Positions 1 to 9,582 of a stretch of DNA of 64,000 bases are shown one piece after another. This DNA comes from Chromohalobacter canadensis. Lineage in GTDB: Bacteria; Pseudomonadota; Gammaproteobacteria; Pseudomonadales; Halomonadaceae. Location of the stretch: the NCBI RefSeq assembly GCF_034479555.1, contig NZ_CP140151.1:1550001-1614000 (forward strand), read 5' to 3'. Below the pieces are notes generated by a model. The model saw only the letters and a list, made by a program, of their open reading frames with translations, ran no database searches and had not been told where the DNA came from. Positions within the stretch are counted from its first letter, which is position 1. Each line of letters opens with the position of its first letter. The position numbers and the translations under genes were made by a program.

Positions 1-389
1 AAGATTTCCACATAGGCGCCCGCCAAGCGCGCCAATAGCCAATTCGGCGACAGCCTCGCAATCCCCACCGCGAAACCGATGATCGTCGCGACTACGATGC
101 CCAATGCCGAGACCAGCAAGGTATTGAGCAGGCCGACGATAAAGGTACGTCCATAGGTACTGTCGCCGGAATACTCGATCAACGTCTGCGGAATGGAGAA
201 GCCCGCACGCTCATCGAGAAAACCGAACCCTGTGGAGATTCCTCTTGCCTCGAGATTGGCCATCGTGTTGGTGACGATAAAACCAATTAACGCCGCTAAC
301 GCCGCTAATAACACACCTTGCAATACATAGGCACGAAACGCCGGATTACGCCACAACGCAACCCGGTCGCCGGAAGGAGAACGCGACAT
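1..389 (-). CDS. aapQ: amino-acid ABC transporter permease (AapQ/BztB type), 5' part only
   Basis: This is the N-terminal 129 residues of an inner-membrane permease of the polar amino-acid uptake (PAAT) ABC family; the rest lies beyond the left edge. The start is an ATG preceded by AGAGGA. A first membrane segment lies near residues 22-42 (VLLAALAALIGFIVTN), followed by a periplasmic loop with the AapQ/BztB-like element GISTGFGFLDERAGF, and a second membrane segment starting near residue 90. It follows the solute-binding protein gene on the same strand with an 81-base spacer that contains a hairpin, the usual binding protein then permease order. Substrate range is inferred from family only: general L-amino acids or glutamate/aspartate. 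Confidence 0.85.
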   Translation of the reverse strand, partial: MSRSPSGDRVALWRNPAFRAYVLQGVLLAALAALIGFIVTNTMANLEARGISTGFGFLDERAGFSIPQTLIEYSGDSTYGRTFIVGLLNTLLVSALGIVVATIIGFAVGIARLSPNWLLARLAGAYVEI

Positions 390-420
390 ATCGATCCTCT
401 AATACGCTGGCACAAGAAGA

Positions 421-443
421 CACCCCGCAGATCATGCGGGGTG
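421..443 (-). terminator. intercistronic hairpin between binding-protein and permease genes
   Basis: A perfect 9-bp inverted repeat (CACCCCGCA / TGCGGGGTG, 5-nt loop) lies between the two ABC genes. There is no long T-tract on the minus strand, so a partial terminator or mRNA-stabilising hairpin that favours the binding protein over the permease is more likely than a full stop. Confidence 0.5.
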
Positions 444-470
444 CTATAACCGAGTACTTAACGAACCGTA

Positions 471-1499
471 TCAGCGGATCGGCGGCGCGTAGAGGATCCC
501 CCCTTCGTTCCACAGGGCGTTCATGCCCCGCTGAATTTTCAAAGGTGAATCCTCACCCACCGTGCTGGAGAAGACCTCTCCATAGTTGCCGACTTCCTTG
601 ATGATGTTGTAGGCCCAGTCGTTGGAAAGGCCTAGCTGTTCGCCGTAGTTACCGTCTTGGCCTAACAGTCGCGCCACACCCGGATTGGGCGGGTTATCGC
701 GCATCTCATCGACGTTGTCGCTGTTAACGCCCATTTCCTCGGCGTTGATCATGGCGAAGATGCTCCACTGCACGATATCCAGCCATTGATCGTCGCCTTG
801 GCGTACCACCGGGCCCAGCGGCTCCTTGGAAATCAGTGTCTCGAGAATCTCGACACTATCCGGCTCGGGAAGCTGCAAACGCAGTGCACTCAACTGGGAG
901 GTATCCGAGGTCAGCACATCGCAACGTCCGTGAGCAAACCCTTGGGCGGTCTGGTCGGGCGTGTCGAACGTCACGGTATTGATATCGATATCGCGCGAGG
1001 GGAAGTAGTCGGCCAGGTTCAGTTCGTGGGTCGTGCCGGACTGGATGCAGATGGAAGCGCCGTTGAGGTCTTCCAGGCTTTCAATGCCCAGGTCCTTACT
1101 CACCATGAACCCTTGGCCGTCATAAAAGGTCGTGGCGGTGAAGTTCAACCCCAACGAGTTGTCACGGGTCGCTGTCCAGGTCGTGTTACGCGAAAGGACG
1201 TCGATCTCGCCCGACTGCAGCGCGGTAAAGCGCTCCTTCGCGGTCAACGGTGTAAATTCGACTTTCTCGGGATCGCCAAAGATAGCGGCAGCAATCCCTC
1301 GGCAGGTTTCCACATCGAGCCCTTGCCACTTGCCATCGGAGTCCGGCGCCGAGAATCCCGCCAGCCCGACGTTCACCCCGCAAGTGAGAGAGCCCTGTTC
1401 CTTTACATCATCGAGCGTCGCCGCTTGGGAGGTTGTTGCCAGCCCTCCCAGCAACAGGGCGGCAGGAACGGCAACCATGAACTTGTTCTTGTACAGCAT
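471..1499 (-). CDS. aapJ: amino-acid ABC transporter substrate-binding protein (AapJ/BztA family)
   Basis: Periplasmic solute-binding protein of a general L-amino-acid importer, 342 aa, the normal length for AapJ/BztA. It begins with a Sec signal peptide (about residues 1-26, ending TTSQA) and continues with the family start TLDDVKEQGSLTCGVN and GLAGFSAPD. Other family blocks are SGEIDVLSRNTTWT and GRCDVLTSDTSQL. The start ATG has a good AAGGAG upstream. It is the first gene of the importer operon and is followed by the permease on the same strand. The exact amino acids bound cannot be read from the sequence; assignment to the family is secure. Confidence 0.92.
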   Translation of the reverse strand: MLYKNKFMVAVPAALLLGGLATTSQAATLDDVKEQGSLTCGVNVGLAGFSAPDSDGKWQGLDVETCRGIAAAIFGDPEKVEFTPLTAKERFTALQSGEIDVLSRNTTWTATRDNSLGLNFTATTFYDGQGFMVSKDLGIESLEDLNGASICIQSGTTHELNLADYFPSRDIDINTVTFDTPDQTAQGFAHGRCDVLTSDTSQLSALRLQLPEPDSVEILETLISKEPLGPVVRQGDDQWLDIVQWSIFAMINAEEMGVNSDNVDEMRDNPPNPGVARLLGQDGNYGEQLGLSNDWAYNIIKEVGNYGEVFSSTVGEDSPLKIQRGMNALWNEGGILYAPPIR

Positions 1500-1623
1500 G
1501 CAGAAGCTCCTTGCGTTATTGTGATGGCTTATTCGAGAGCCACGTTTAACATTAGCAAAGAGCTTGCCAGTCTAGCCAATATACCTAAGTCACGTACCTT
1601 TAACGTTTTTCACACGTTGCGCA

Positions 1624-2487
1624 TCACACCGATAATGCACGACGCATGAACGGTGGCAGCGCCAATGCACCACGATGGGTCTCGACGCTGTAGTACTCGA
1701 GCGGGAATTCCACCGCAGCGGCAGCGGTCTCACGAAAGCGCGTCACGTCGTTACTCTTGCCGGCCAGCGTGACGCTCCACCAGCCCGAGGGGTAGACCGG
1801 CTGCGGAAACGGCAGCGTGGCGACACTATCGAAACCGGCGCGCTGCATGTCGGCGCGCAGCTCGCGAATGATCGAGCCAGTGTGATAAAGCGGCGACTCA
1901 CTCTGCTGCACCAGCACGCCGCCGTCGGCCAGCACGCGGTGACAACGCGCCAGGAAGTCAGCCTCGAACAGCCCTTCCGCCGGGCCCACGGGGTCGGTGG
2001 AGTCGATGATCATGACATCGACGCTGCCGGCCGGCGCATTCTCGACCCATTTGACGCCATCCTCGAACTTGAGCGTGGCACGCGGGTCGTCGTTGGAGGA
2101 CGTCAGTTCGGGAAAGTAACGCTGCGAGGCTCGAGTAACCTCTTCGTCGATGTCGATCTGTATGACCTCTTCAACACCGGGATGCTTGAGCACTTCGCGC
2201 AGCGTGCCGCAATCACCGCCGCCGATGATCACTACGCGCTTGGGCGCGGCGTGAGAGAAAAGCGCCGGATGCGCGATCATCTCGTGATAGAGGAAGTTGT
2301 CACGTGTGCTGAGCATCACGCAGCCGTCGAGTACCATCAGGTTGCCGTAGGTCTCGGTGGCGTAGACTTCCAGATGCTGATAGGGGCTTTGTACCTCGTG
2401 CAACTTCTCCTTGATCATGAGTGAGAAGGCACTGCCGTGGCTGTCGAACACTTCCGTGAACCAGCCCTGGTCGAGACGCTCGGTCAT
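1624..2487 (-). CDS. speE: spermidine synthase (polyamine aminopropyltransferase)
   Basis: Cytoplasmic enzyme that transfers an aminopropyl group from decarboxylated S-adenosylmethionine to putrescine. The 287 aa show the complete family architecture: the N-terminal beta domain (WFTEVF, EVQSPYQHLEVY), the nucleotide-binding GGGDCGTLREVLKH near residue 89, the acidic IDIDEEV, and the active-site loop DSTDPVGPAEGLF near 161-173. The QSESP block near the C-terminal half also matches. The ATG is preceded by GAGGG. It stands alone; no speD or speA is nearby in the window, so the precursor genes must lie elsewhere. Confidence 0.95.
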   Translation of the reverse strand: MTERLDQGWFTEVFDSHGSAFSLMIKEKLHEVQSPYQHLEVYATETYGNLMVLDGCVMLSTRDNFLYHEMIAHPALFSHAAPKRVVIIGGGDCGTLREVLKHPGVEEVIQIDIDEEVTRASQRYFPELTSSNDDPRATLKFEDGVKWVENAPAGSVDVMIIDSTDPVGPAEGLFEADFLARCHRVLADGGVLVQQSESPLYHTGSIIRELRADMQRAGFDSVATLPFPQPVYPSGWWSVTLAGKSNDVTRFRETAAAAVEFPLEYYSVETHRGALALPPFMRRALSV

Positions 2488-2565
2488 GGGAACCCTCGTA
2501 ATCGCTATCGTCTAAGCCCCTTCGAGAGGCCGGAATCGCATTCATGGAAAGTCGCGCAACATAGC

Positions 2566-2934
2566 CTATCCGCGCGCGACAAGAAAGCGCCTTGGCAGCA
2601 GCCAATGACAGGCCCCTACGGCGGCGAGCGCCCCTAGCGTATTGGCCAGCGCATCGGCCCAATCGGCGCCGCTACGTCCTGGCACGCCTAGCTGCAAACC
2701 CTCAATGAAAAGGCCACAACCGATGGACAGGCCCAGCGATGCCAGCGCACGCAGGCCGCCCAGCCGAATGAGCGCCGCCAGCCCCGCATAGGCGATGAAG
2801 TGGTTGAACTTATCCCAAGGCAGGTTTTGTGGCATTTCCGCACCAGGCGTCAGACTGCCCCAGGCGATCACGGCGACGCTGACACCAGCCAATATCAGGC
2901 ATAACCCGCGAAGACGGCGAAAGGAAACACGCAT
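2566..2934 (-). CDS. VanZ-like family membrane protein
   Basis: Small inner-membrane protein of 122 aa with about three to four membrane segments. It shows the VanZ-family blocks WDKFNHFIAYAGLAAL and a later GLFIEGLQL, where the acidic/Gln pair is typical. Function is not established; VanZ itself gives teicoplanin resistance in Gram-positives, but proteobacterial short VanZ-like proteins are uncharacterised. It follows the DCC-family gene by only a few bases and is probably the third gene of the hemE operon. Confidence 0.75.
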   Translation of the reverse strand: MRVSFRRLRGLCLILAGVSVAVIAWGSLTPGAEMPQNLPWDKFNHFIAYAGLAALIRLGGLRALASLGLSIGCGLFIEGLQLGVPGRSGADWADALANTLGALAAVGACHWLLPRRFLVARG

Positions 2935-2937
2935 GAC

Positions 2938-3417
2938 TCACTCTCCTTGTGGTGTGTCGGCAGGGCCCGAATTGTCATCCACCAAGGCGAGCGGCAATCC
3001 CAGCCGCCGGCAGGTCACTTCGTCCAGACGCGATACCCAGTGCGGACCAACCTGCTGCGACCAGTCCGTCGCCGGCGCCAACCGATGCCGCCAGCGTCCG
3101 ACGACATGATAGACGCCGTCACGCCAGCCATGCGGCAGCCAACGCAGAGCCGCCAGGCCACGCCAGGGCCATCGCAGCCCCTGGGCCAGACGCCACAGCG
3201 CAGCGCTGTCGCGATGCAGATCACCCGCGCGCACCAGCCAGACACTATCGAGCTGGCCGGGGTCGGCGCCGAAGTGCTCACCCAAGCGTCGCGCCGACGC
3301 CTCGTGCAAGCTCGCCAGGTACACCGGTGCCCGCGCGTGGCGCAGCACGAAGTGTGCCGCGCGCCGACACAATGGGCACTCGGCGTCGAGCACGAGCAAC
3401 ATGGCGCGTTCAGCCAT
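2938..3417 (-). CDS. thiol-disulfide oxidoreductase DCC family protein (DUF393)
   Basis: Predicted 159-aa protein with the family signature near the N-terminus, [14 protein letters not shown], where the CPLC pair replaces the more common DCC motif. The chosen start MAERAM overlaps the hemE stop codon; a longer reading frame running into hemE is rejected because its extra sequence is hemE antisense-frame noise. Members are thought to be small redox-related proteins, but the activity is unproven. Coupling by overlap to hemE and close spacing to the VanZ-like gene make a three-gene operon likely. Confidence 0.75.
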   Translation of the reverse strand: MAERAMLLVLDAECPLCRRAAHFVLRHARAPVYLASLHEASARRLGEHFGADPGQLDSVWLVRAGDLHRDSAALWRLAQGLRWPWRGLAALRWLPHGWRDGVYHVVGRWRHRLAPATDWSQQVGPHWVSRLDEVTCRRLGLPLALVDDNSGPADTPQGE

Positions 3418-4471
3418 GATAACGCGGGCTGAACTCATGTAACGCCTCGATGAAGGCGGCAACATGATCGGGATCAGTAAATTGGCTAACGCCGTGCCCC
3501 AGATTGAAGATATGGCCCGGCCCACTGCCATAGCTGGCCAGGATACGCGCCACTTCATCGCGAATCGCCTGGGGCGAGGCGAACAGCACGTTGGGGTCGA
3601 GATTGCCCTGCAATGCCACACGATCCCCGACACGGGCCCGTGCGTCGCTTAATTCGGTGGTCCAGTCCAGGCCCACGGCATCGGCGCCGCTATCGGCGAT
3701 GGTTTCCAGCCACTGGCCGCCCTGCTTGGTGAACAGAATCACCGGCACGTGGCGTCCATCGTGCTCACGGATCAGCCCTTCGACGATGCGTGCCATATAG
3801 GTCAACGAGAACTCGCGATACGCCGGTGTCGACAGCACACCACCCCAGGTGTCGAAGATCTGCACGATCTGGGCACCGGCACGAATCTGCGCATTGAGGT
3901 AGTCGGTGACCGACTGCGCCAGTTTGTCGAGCAGCGCGTGCATGGCCGCCGGATCGCCATACATCAGCGCCTTGGCGTGCCGGAAGTCCTTGCTCGAGCC
4001 GCCTTCGATCATATAGGTAGCCAGCGTCCAGGGACTTCCCGAAAAGCCGATCAGCGGCACGCTGTCCGCCAACTCGTGACGGATAGTACGCACCGCGTTC
4101 ATCACATAATCGAGATCCCGCTCGGCATCCGGTACCTGCAAGGCGTCCACTGCCTCGGCACTGCGCACCGTCTTGCGAAACTTGGGGCCTTCGCCCGTTT
4201 CGAAGTAGAGCCCCAGATCCATGGCGTCTGGAATCGTGAGGATATCGGAAAACAGAATCGCCGCATCGAGCGAATAGCGACGCAGCGGCTGCATGGTGAC
4301 CTCACACGCCATCTCGGCGTTGCGGCACAGGTCCATGAAACTGCCGGCATGGCCGCGGACTTCCCGGTACTCGGGCAGATAACGGCCCGCCTGGCGCATC
4401 ATCCACACGGGTGTGCGGTCTACTGGTTGGCGTGCCAGGGCACGCAGTAGGCGGTCATTTTGCAATGGCAT
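3410..4471 (-). CDS. hemE: uroporphyrinogen III decarboxylase
   Basis: Haem biosynthesis enzyme that removes four carboxyl groups from uroporphyrinogen III to give coproporphyrinogen III, in the cytoplasm. 353 aa from the start MPLQND, typical of the family. Signatures are [16 protein letters not shown] (residues 21-36) and [17 protein letters not shown] in the middle, with DWTTEL and [10 protein letters not shown] near the C-terminus. An upstream in-frame ATG would add ten residues but the internal start has GGAG at the right spacing and matches the family N-terminus. It overlaps the following DCC-family gene by 8 bases. Confidence 0.96.
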   Translation of the reverse strand: MPLQNDRLLRALARQPVDRTPVWMMRQAGRYLPEYREVRGHAGSFMDLCRNAEMACEVTMQPLRRYSLDAAILFSDILTIPDAMDLGLYFETGEGPKFRKTVRSAEAVDALQVPDAERDLDYVMNAVRTIRHELADSVPLIGFSGSPWTLATYMIEGGSSKDFRHAKALMYGDPAAMHALLDKLAQSVTDYLNAQIRAGAQIVQIFDTWGGVLSTPAYREFSLTYMARIVEGLIREHDGRHVPVILFTKQGGQWLETIADSGADAVGLDWTTELSDARARVGDRVALQGNLDPNVLFASPQAIRDEVARILASYGSGPGHIFNLGHGVSQFTDPDHVAAFIEALHEFSPRYHG

Positions 4472-4694
4472 GGGAGCTCCAGACGTCGATTTTGCCCTCA
4501 TTGTAACGAATGCCGAGCGCCACGACTTGATTCACGGTGACGCATCCCCATTTAGTAGCCTGCTAGCAACGTATTCTTCCGTAGTGAGCGCGCACGCGGC
4601 ACTCACGGGATGAGCCCCGCGTCACGGCCTGATAGAATGCTCGCCCCGGACGCTTTCCCTTTCCGCACCGTAATGTGCATCACCGAGGTTCATC

Positions 4695-5324
4695 GTGACG
4701 ATTCGCTTCATCGCCGCCTCTCAACTGCCTACCCCTTGGGCCACCTTCACCATGCATGGTTTCGAGGACGAGGCGACAGGCAAGGAACATATTGCCTTGA
4801 CCCTGGGCGATGTCTCGACATCCGAGCCCGTGCTGGGGCGTGTGCACTCGGAGTGCCTGACGGGGGACGCCTTGTTCTCGATGCGCTGCGACTGCGGCTA
4901 CCAATTGCAGGAGGCGCTCAAGCGCATCGCCGACGAAGGACGCGGTGTATTGCTCTACCTGCGCCAGGAAGGCCGTGGCATCGGCCTGCTCAACAAGATC
5001 CGCGCCTATCATCTTCAGGATCAAGGCTTCGACACCGTGGAAGCCAACGAACACCTCGGCTTCGGCGCCGACATGCGCCGCTATGACCTCTGCGTGCCCA
5101 TGCTCGACCACCTCGGCGTGCAAGCGCTCAAATTGATGACCAACAATCCGCGCAAGGTCGACGCCCTGACACGCGATGGCGTGCGTGTCGCCGAGCGTCT
5201 GTCGATCACTGCGGGGCGCAACCCCCACAACGAGCAGTACTTGGCCACCAAGGTCGGCAAGCTCGGGCACATGATGACGCTGGACGACTTCTCCCCTACC
5301 CGTAAAGGTGATCGGGAACGCTGA
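4695..5324 (+). CDS. ribA: GTP cyclohydrolase II
   Basis: First committed enzyme of riboflavin synthesis: GTP to 2,5-diamino-6-ribosylamino-4(3H)-pyrimidinone 5'-phosphate, formate and pyrophosphate. The 209-aa single-domain protein has the zinc ligands C54, C65 and C67 in [19 protein letters not shown], the GRGIGL loop and the conserved tail TNNPRK. It starts with GTG preceded by GAGG. It is the stand-alone RibA type, without a RibB domain. No FMN-riboswitch-like structure was recognised upstream, and the gene is not in a rib operon here. Confidence 0.95.
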   Translation: MTIRFIAASQLPTPWATFTMHGFEDEATGKEHIALTLGDVSTSEPVLGRVHSECLTGDALFSMRCDCGYQLQEALKRIADEGRGVLLYLRQEGRGIGLLNKIRAYHLQDQGFDTVEANEHLGFGADMRRYDLCVPMLDHLGVQALKLMTNNPRKVDALTRDGVRVAERLSITAGRNPHNEQYLATKVGKLGHMMTLDDFSPTRKGDRER

Positions 5325-5401
5325 CGCTGCCATTTGACGAACTATACTGATGCGCATGTTGTCTCGATGTCAGCGCGACGTATTACGTCCAGGAGTTCGC
5401 C

Positions 5402-6085
5402 ATGTCACATGAATCCCCATCCGTTTCGCCCGAACAAGACGCGCCTTTTTCCAGTCTCGAAGAAACACTGCATAGCATCAGCCATGGCATCGGCGCCGTG
5501 CTCAGCCTCGCCGGCATGGTGGTGCTCATCGTTGCAGCCAGCCTGGCGGCCGAAGTCGATCCTTGGAAGATCGTCAGCGTCAGCCTTTACGGCGTCTGCC
5601 TGCTGCTGCTGTACACGGCTTCGACGCTCTATCATGGCCTACGTAGTGCACGTCTCAAGCGCCTGTTCCAGGTATTCGATCACTGCGCTATCTATCTATT
5701 GATCGCCGGCACCTATACGCCGTTCTTGCTGGTCAACCTGCGCGGCCCTTGGGGCTGGGCGCTATTCACGGCGATCTGGAGCCTCGCGCTAGGCGGTATT
5801 GCGCTGAAGATAATATGGCCGCATCGCTTGGGTATGCTGCGCGTGGGGGTCTATCTGTTGATGGGCTGGATGATCGTACTGGCGGCAGGCGAACTCGACG
5901 CCCGCCTCAATACTCCCGGCCTCGCCCTCTTGGTCGCCGGCGGTATCACCTACACATTGGGCGTGGTGTTCTACGCGATCCGCGCGATCCCCTTTCATCA
6001 CGCCATCTGGCACCTGTTCGTCCTGGGTGGCAGTGTATGTCACTACTTCGCCGTCTACACCGCCGTGCTGCCGTTTCAGGCGTAA
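5402..6085 (+). CDS. trhA: hemolysin III family (TrhA/YqfA-like) membrane protein
   Basis: 227-aa protein with about seven hydrophobic segments. Family landmarks are EETLHSISHGIGAVLSLAG near residues 18-36, the segment STLYHGL and, near the C-terminus, HHAIWHLFVLGGSVCHYFAV; the conserved histidines belong to the hemolysin III/PAQR-like superfamily metal site. E. coli YqfA (TrhA) affects membrane energetics; true haemolytic activity is not implied. A strong CCAGGAG precedes the ATG. It is followed closely by the ABC exporter, possibly as a two-gene unit. Confidence 0.85.
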   Translation: MSHESPSVSPEQDAPFSSLEETLHSISHGIGAVLSLAGMVVLIVAASLAAEVDPWKIVSVSLYGVCLLLLYTASTLYHGLRSARLKRLFQVFDHCAIYLLIAGTYTPFLLVNLRGPWGWALFTAIWSLALGGIALKIIWPHRLGMLRVGVYLLMGWMIVLAAGELDARLNTPGLALLVAGGITYTLGVVFYAIRAIPFHHAIWHLFVLGGSVCHYFAVYTAVLPFQA

Positions 6086-6118
6086 AGCGCGGCGACGTCA
6101 CCCTGCCAGGAAATACAC

Positions 6119-7969
6119 ATGTTCCGCTGGTTCGAAAACCGTCTCGCTCCGTTTCCGCCCCAAGAGCCACAACGCCCACCGGACACTCTGGTCGCTTTCT
6201 GCCTGCATTACACCCGTGGCGCCTGGCCTTATCTGATGGTCGCCACGGTGTTGATGGCGCTGATTGCGGGTATCGAAGTATGGATGTTCGGCTTTCTCGG
6301 CAACATCGTCGATTGGCTGGCGGCCCAGGATCGCGAGACGTTCCTTGCCGATCAGGGCTGGAAGCTGGCCGGTATGGCATTGATCGTGCTGGTGCTGCTG
6401 CCTGGCATGGTGGGGCTGCATTCGCTATTCCAGCAGCAGACGCTGATGGGCAATTTCCCCATGCGCATCCGCTGGCAGGCGCATCGCTATCTACTGCGAC
6501 AGTCGATGGGTTTCTATCAGGACGAGTTCGCGGGGCGCATCGCCACCAAGGTGATGCAGACAGCACTGGCCGTACGCGAGTGCGTCATTCAGCTATTCGA
6601 CGTGCTCAACTACGTCGTTGTCTATTTCCTGGGTACGCTGCTCCTGGTGGGCAACGCCGACTGGCGCCTAGCCGTCCCGCTGGTGGCCTGGCTTGCCGGC
6701 TACATCGTTCTGCTACGCATCTTCGTGCCGATCATGGGTCGCGTGTCCAAATCCCAAGCCGATGCCCGCTCGCGCATGACCGGCAGCATCGTCGACAGCT
6801 ACAGCAACATCCAGACGGTCAAACTGTTCTCCCATGCCAAGCGGGAGGCCGCCTTCGCCAAGGAGAGCATGGGCGGCTTTCTAGTGACGGTACACCGCCA
6901 GATGCGGTTGGTCACTGGCCTTGAAGGCTCGCTTTATTTGCTCAATGCGCTGTTGCTGTTCAGCATCGGCTGGCTCTCGATTCAGCTATGGGTGAACGAG
7001 GCGGTGAGCGTGGGCGCGGTGGCGGTAGCACTAGGCCTAGTGATGCGCCTGTGGGGGATGTCGCAGTGGATCATGTGGGAGGTCTCAAGACTGTTCGAGA
7101 ATATCGGCACAGTCCAGGACGGCATGGCGACGCTGTCGCTGCCACGCCAGATCGAGGACCAGCAAGATGCTAAGCCACTGCACATCGAGCAGGGTGAAAT
7201 CGTCTTCGACCGGATTCGCTTTCACTACGGCAAGGGCAGCGGCGTCATCGACGAGTTGTCGCTTGCCATTCAGTCGGGTGAAAAGATCGGGTTGATCGGC
7301 CCCTCAGGCGCCGGCAAGTCGACGCTGGTCAATTTGCTGCTGCGTTTCTTCGAGCTGGAAGGCGGCGCGATTCGCATCGATGGCCAGAACATCGCCGAGG
7401 TAACCCAGGAGAGCCTGCGCGCGCAGATCGGCATGGTCACCCAGGACACCTCGTTGCTGCACCGCTCGGTACGCGACAACCTGCTTTACGGGCGCCCGGA
7501 TGCCACCGACGAGATGGCCTGGAAAGCGGCCCGCGGGGCGCATGTCGCTGACTTCATCGAGTCGCTGCGCGACATCCAGGGCCGCGGCGGTTTCGACGCG
7601 CATGTCGGCGAGCGTGGCGTAAAGCTCTCCGGCGGCCAACGCCAACGCCTCGCCATTGCTCGCGTGATGCTCAAGGACGCGCCGATCCTGGTCCTCGATG
7701 AAGCCACTTCGGCACTCGACTCTGACGTCGAGGCCGCGATTCAAGAGAACCTCGACCAGCTAATGAAAGGCAAGACGGTGATCGCCATCGCCCACCGGCT
7801 CTCCACCATCGCGGCCATGGACCGCCTGGTGGTCATGGAGCAAGGACGCATCGTCGAACAGGGCAGCCACGCAGAATTGATCCGCCACGATGGCCTCTAC
7901 GCACGGCTATGGCGGCGCCAGTCCGGAGGCTTCCTGGAGTGTGAGGTGGCGGCGACCGAAACGCCCTGA
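6119..7969 (+). CDS. ABC exporter, fused membrane and ATPase domains (MsbA/MDR type)
   Basis: 616-aa half transporter that would act as a dimer in the inner membrane. The N-terminal part has six predicted membrane segments (about residues 35-330) and the C-terminal ATPase has Walker A GPSGAGKST near 394, Q-loop MVTQDTS, signature LSGGQRQR near 502 and Walker B ILVLDEATSALD near 522, then the switch histidine in AIAHRLS. All catalytic motifs are intact. The cargo (lipid, peptide or drug) cannot be told. Its stop codon lies 10 bases from the left end of the insertion sequence, so the gene itself is untouched. Confidence 0.88.
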   Translation: MFRWFENRLAPFPPQEPQRPPDTLVAFCLHYTRGAWPYLMVATVLMALIAGIEVWMFGFLGNIVDWLAAQDRETFLADQGWKLAGMALIVLVLLPGMVGLHSLFQQQTLMGNFPMRIRWQAHRYLLRQSMGFYQDEFAGRIATKVMQTALAVRECVIQLFDVLNYVVVYFLGTLLLVGNADWRLAVPLVAWLAGYIVLLRIFVPIMGRVSKSQADARSRMTGSIVDSYSNIQTVKLFSHAKREAAFAKESMGGFLVTVHRQMRLVTGLEGSLYLLNALLLFSIGWLSIQLWVNEAVSVGAVAVALGLVMRLWGMSQWIMWEVSRLFENIGTVQDGMATLSLPRQIEDQQDAKPLHIEQGEIVFDRIRFHYGKGSGVIDELSLAIQSGEKIGLIGPSGAGKSTLVNLLLRFFELEGGAIRIDGQNIAEVTQESLRAQIGMVTQDTSLLHRSVRDNLLYGRPDATDEMAWKAARGAHVADFIESLRDIQGRGGFDAHVGERGVKLSGGQRQRLAIARVMLKDAPILVLDEATSALDSDVEAAIQENLDQLMKGKTVIAIAHRLSTIAAMDRLVVMEQGRIVEQGSHAELIRHDGLYARLWRRQSGGFLECEVAATETP

Positions 7970-7976
7970 GCCTTCG

Positions 7977-8830
7977 CTAGGTTTTGTCCGAAAAGTCAGC
8001 ACGTAGGCAACGGTCTATGCAAGCCAGACATACCATGGCGCTAAAGCTACTGGCGAGCTTGTCGTATCGGGTGGCGATGCGCCGTAGTTCCTTAACCCAG
8101 CCGAAGCCACGTTCGATCACGTTTCGCTCCCGGTACTTGGGCTTGTCGAACCCCCGGGGCAGCCCTGGACGCGGCCGCCGCTTCATCTTGCGCTGAGCAA
8201 TGATCGGCTTCATATGGTAACGGTCACAGTAGTGGCGTAACGCATCGCTATCGTAGCCCTTGTCTGCCACGACGTAGCGACAGCGCTTTCTGGGCCGCCC
8301 CACCTTTCCTGGCAAGTGAATCGCTTCCATCGTGGGGATAAAATGCCGAGTGTCAGCATCCTGACCCGGTGATAGCGTGAAAGTCAGCGGCCAACCATGT
8401 CGATCACAGACCATGTGGATCTTGGTGGTCAGGCCGCCTCGGCTCCGCCCCAGTGCATGGTCTACGGGTTCTCTCGACCCCCTTTTTTGCCGCCTCCTGA
8501 GGCAGCGCGAGTGGCTCGGATCGACGTGGAATCGATCATCCAGGTATCCAGATCCATCAGCCCGTCTTCACGCAGCTTGAGATGGAGCCGATCCAGGACA
8601 GCCTCGAAAGTGCCATCGTCGCGCCACTGCCGGAATCGGTCATGGACCGTCTTCCAAGGACCATACCGTTCCGGAAGATCGCGCCATTTGGCGCCAGAGC
8701 ACAGGATCCAGAAGATCCCGTTTAGCACTTGGCGGTCATCCCTACGTGGGCGGCCTATTGGCTGAGAGGGCGAGACGATATCCTCGATCATCTCCCAGCT
8801 TTGATCGGAGAGCTCGTAACGTCCTGCCAT
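7977..8830 (-). CDS. IS5-family transposase, two overlapping frames joined by -1 frameshift
   Basis: DDE transposase that cuts and joins the IS ends. The first frame (8830 down to 8462, 122 aa) carries the N-terminal domain and the first catalytic Asp in MIDSTS, and runs to a slippery run of six A (GGC AAA AAA GGG on the minus strand, plus-strand 8483-8488). Moving back one base there continues into DHALGRSRGGLTTKIH and then the second frame with VVADKGYDSD (second Asp) and RNVIERGFGWVKEL (Glu region). The joined product is about 284 aa, the usual size. The stop codon TAG lies in the flanking target sequence, just outside the element. Confidence 0.88.
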
Positions 8831-8891
8831 GCATCACCTATGCAGTTGCGGCATGGTGCACCTTAGCAAACCCGACTTTTCGGACAAAACC
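7980..8891 (-). mobile_element. IS5-family insertion sequence (IS427-like group), 912 bp
   Basis: The element is bounded by perfect 18-bp inverted repeats, GGTTTTGTCCGAAAAGTC at the left and its complement at 8874-8891 on the right. It is flanked by TA on both sides (7978-7979 and 8892-8893), fitting the 2-bp or YTAR target duplication of this group. Inside is one transposase in two frames. It is inserted between the 3' ends of two convergent genes that would otherwise be only about 10 bp apart. Intact ends and reading frames suggest a recent insertion. Confidence 0.93.
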
Positions 8892-9397
8892 TAACCCTTC
8901 GACGACGGCATGCCCGCAACACCATCGAGCGCCGAGTCGCTCCTGCCAGCCTCGGGAATGACACTAAAGGTGCCGTCGGTTTCCAGCACCACCGCGTGTA
9001 CGTTCTCGATGTCGGCAATACCGTTCTCCCGGATAGCCGCCATGACCTCGGCTTCGACCACACGTTCCTGACGCATCGCTGCATGGCGATATTCACCCGC
9101 GTACAGCAGCAATGTCGGCTGCGACTTGACCAGGTTCTTGACCCGGGGCGAGCGCACCGAGGAGAACGTGATAGCGAACTGCAACAGCACGATGATCGCA
9201 AACGCCGTGATGCTCTGCGCAAGCGACACCTGGGTCGAGACCAACGCCGTCGACAGCGTCGACCCCAGCGCGATGGTGACCACAAAGTCGAAGGCGTTCC
9301 ACTTCGACAACGTGCGCTTGCCGGATAGCCGAATGATGACGATCAGGACCAGATAGCTGATGACGCCGATGACCAGCGTATGCACGACCGGATGCAT
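8891..9397 (-). CDS. DUF421 (YetF-type) membrane protein
   Basis: 168-aa protein with three hydrophobic segments in the first 90 residues and a soluble C-terminal domain. It shows the DUF421 blocks GKRTLSKWNAFDFVVTIALGS (read in part), and the region leading from VKNLVKSQPTLLLYAG to the regulatory fold. The role is unknown; B. subtilis YetF-type proteins are linked to the membrane or spore coat. The ATG has CGAGGAG upstream. The IS inserted right at its stop codon, but the codon is still TAG because the first base of the element supplies the needed base, so the protein is unchanged. Confidence 0.82.
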   Translation of the reverse strand: MHPVVHTLVIGVISYLVLIVIIRLSGKRTLSKWNAFDFVVTIALGSTLSTALVSTQVSLAQSITAFAIIVLLQFAITFSSVRSPRVKNLVKSQPTLLLYAGEYRHAAMRQERVVEAEVMAAIRENGIADIENVHAVVLETDGTFSVIPEAGRSDSALDGVAGMPSSKG

Positions 9398-9582
9398 GAT
9401 GGAACTCCTCGGGATGGGATGGAACGAGCCTGTCAGCGTAGGCGGCCCGTCTTCCTCCAGCCACCCCTCTCAGCCCCCTGGACGGCTTTTCCGTTCTTGA
9501 ATACGTTCACACGCGGGGATGTGAAGTGTAGAACAAATCGCCGACAATCTTGTTTATCGGCCCACGAAGTCCTCCCAGGAAG

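Noticed and set aside
786..1649. Open frame of 287 aa opposite the amino-acid binding-protein gene
   Set aside because: It is the antisense shadow of a gene with a signal peptide, motifs and a ribosome site; no start signal or family feature.
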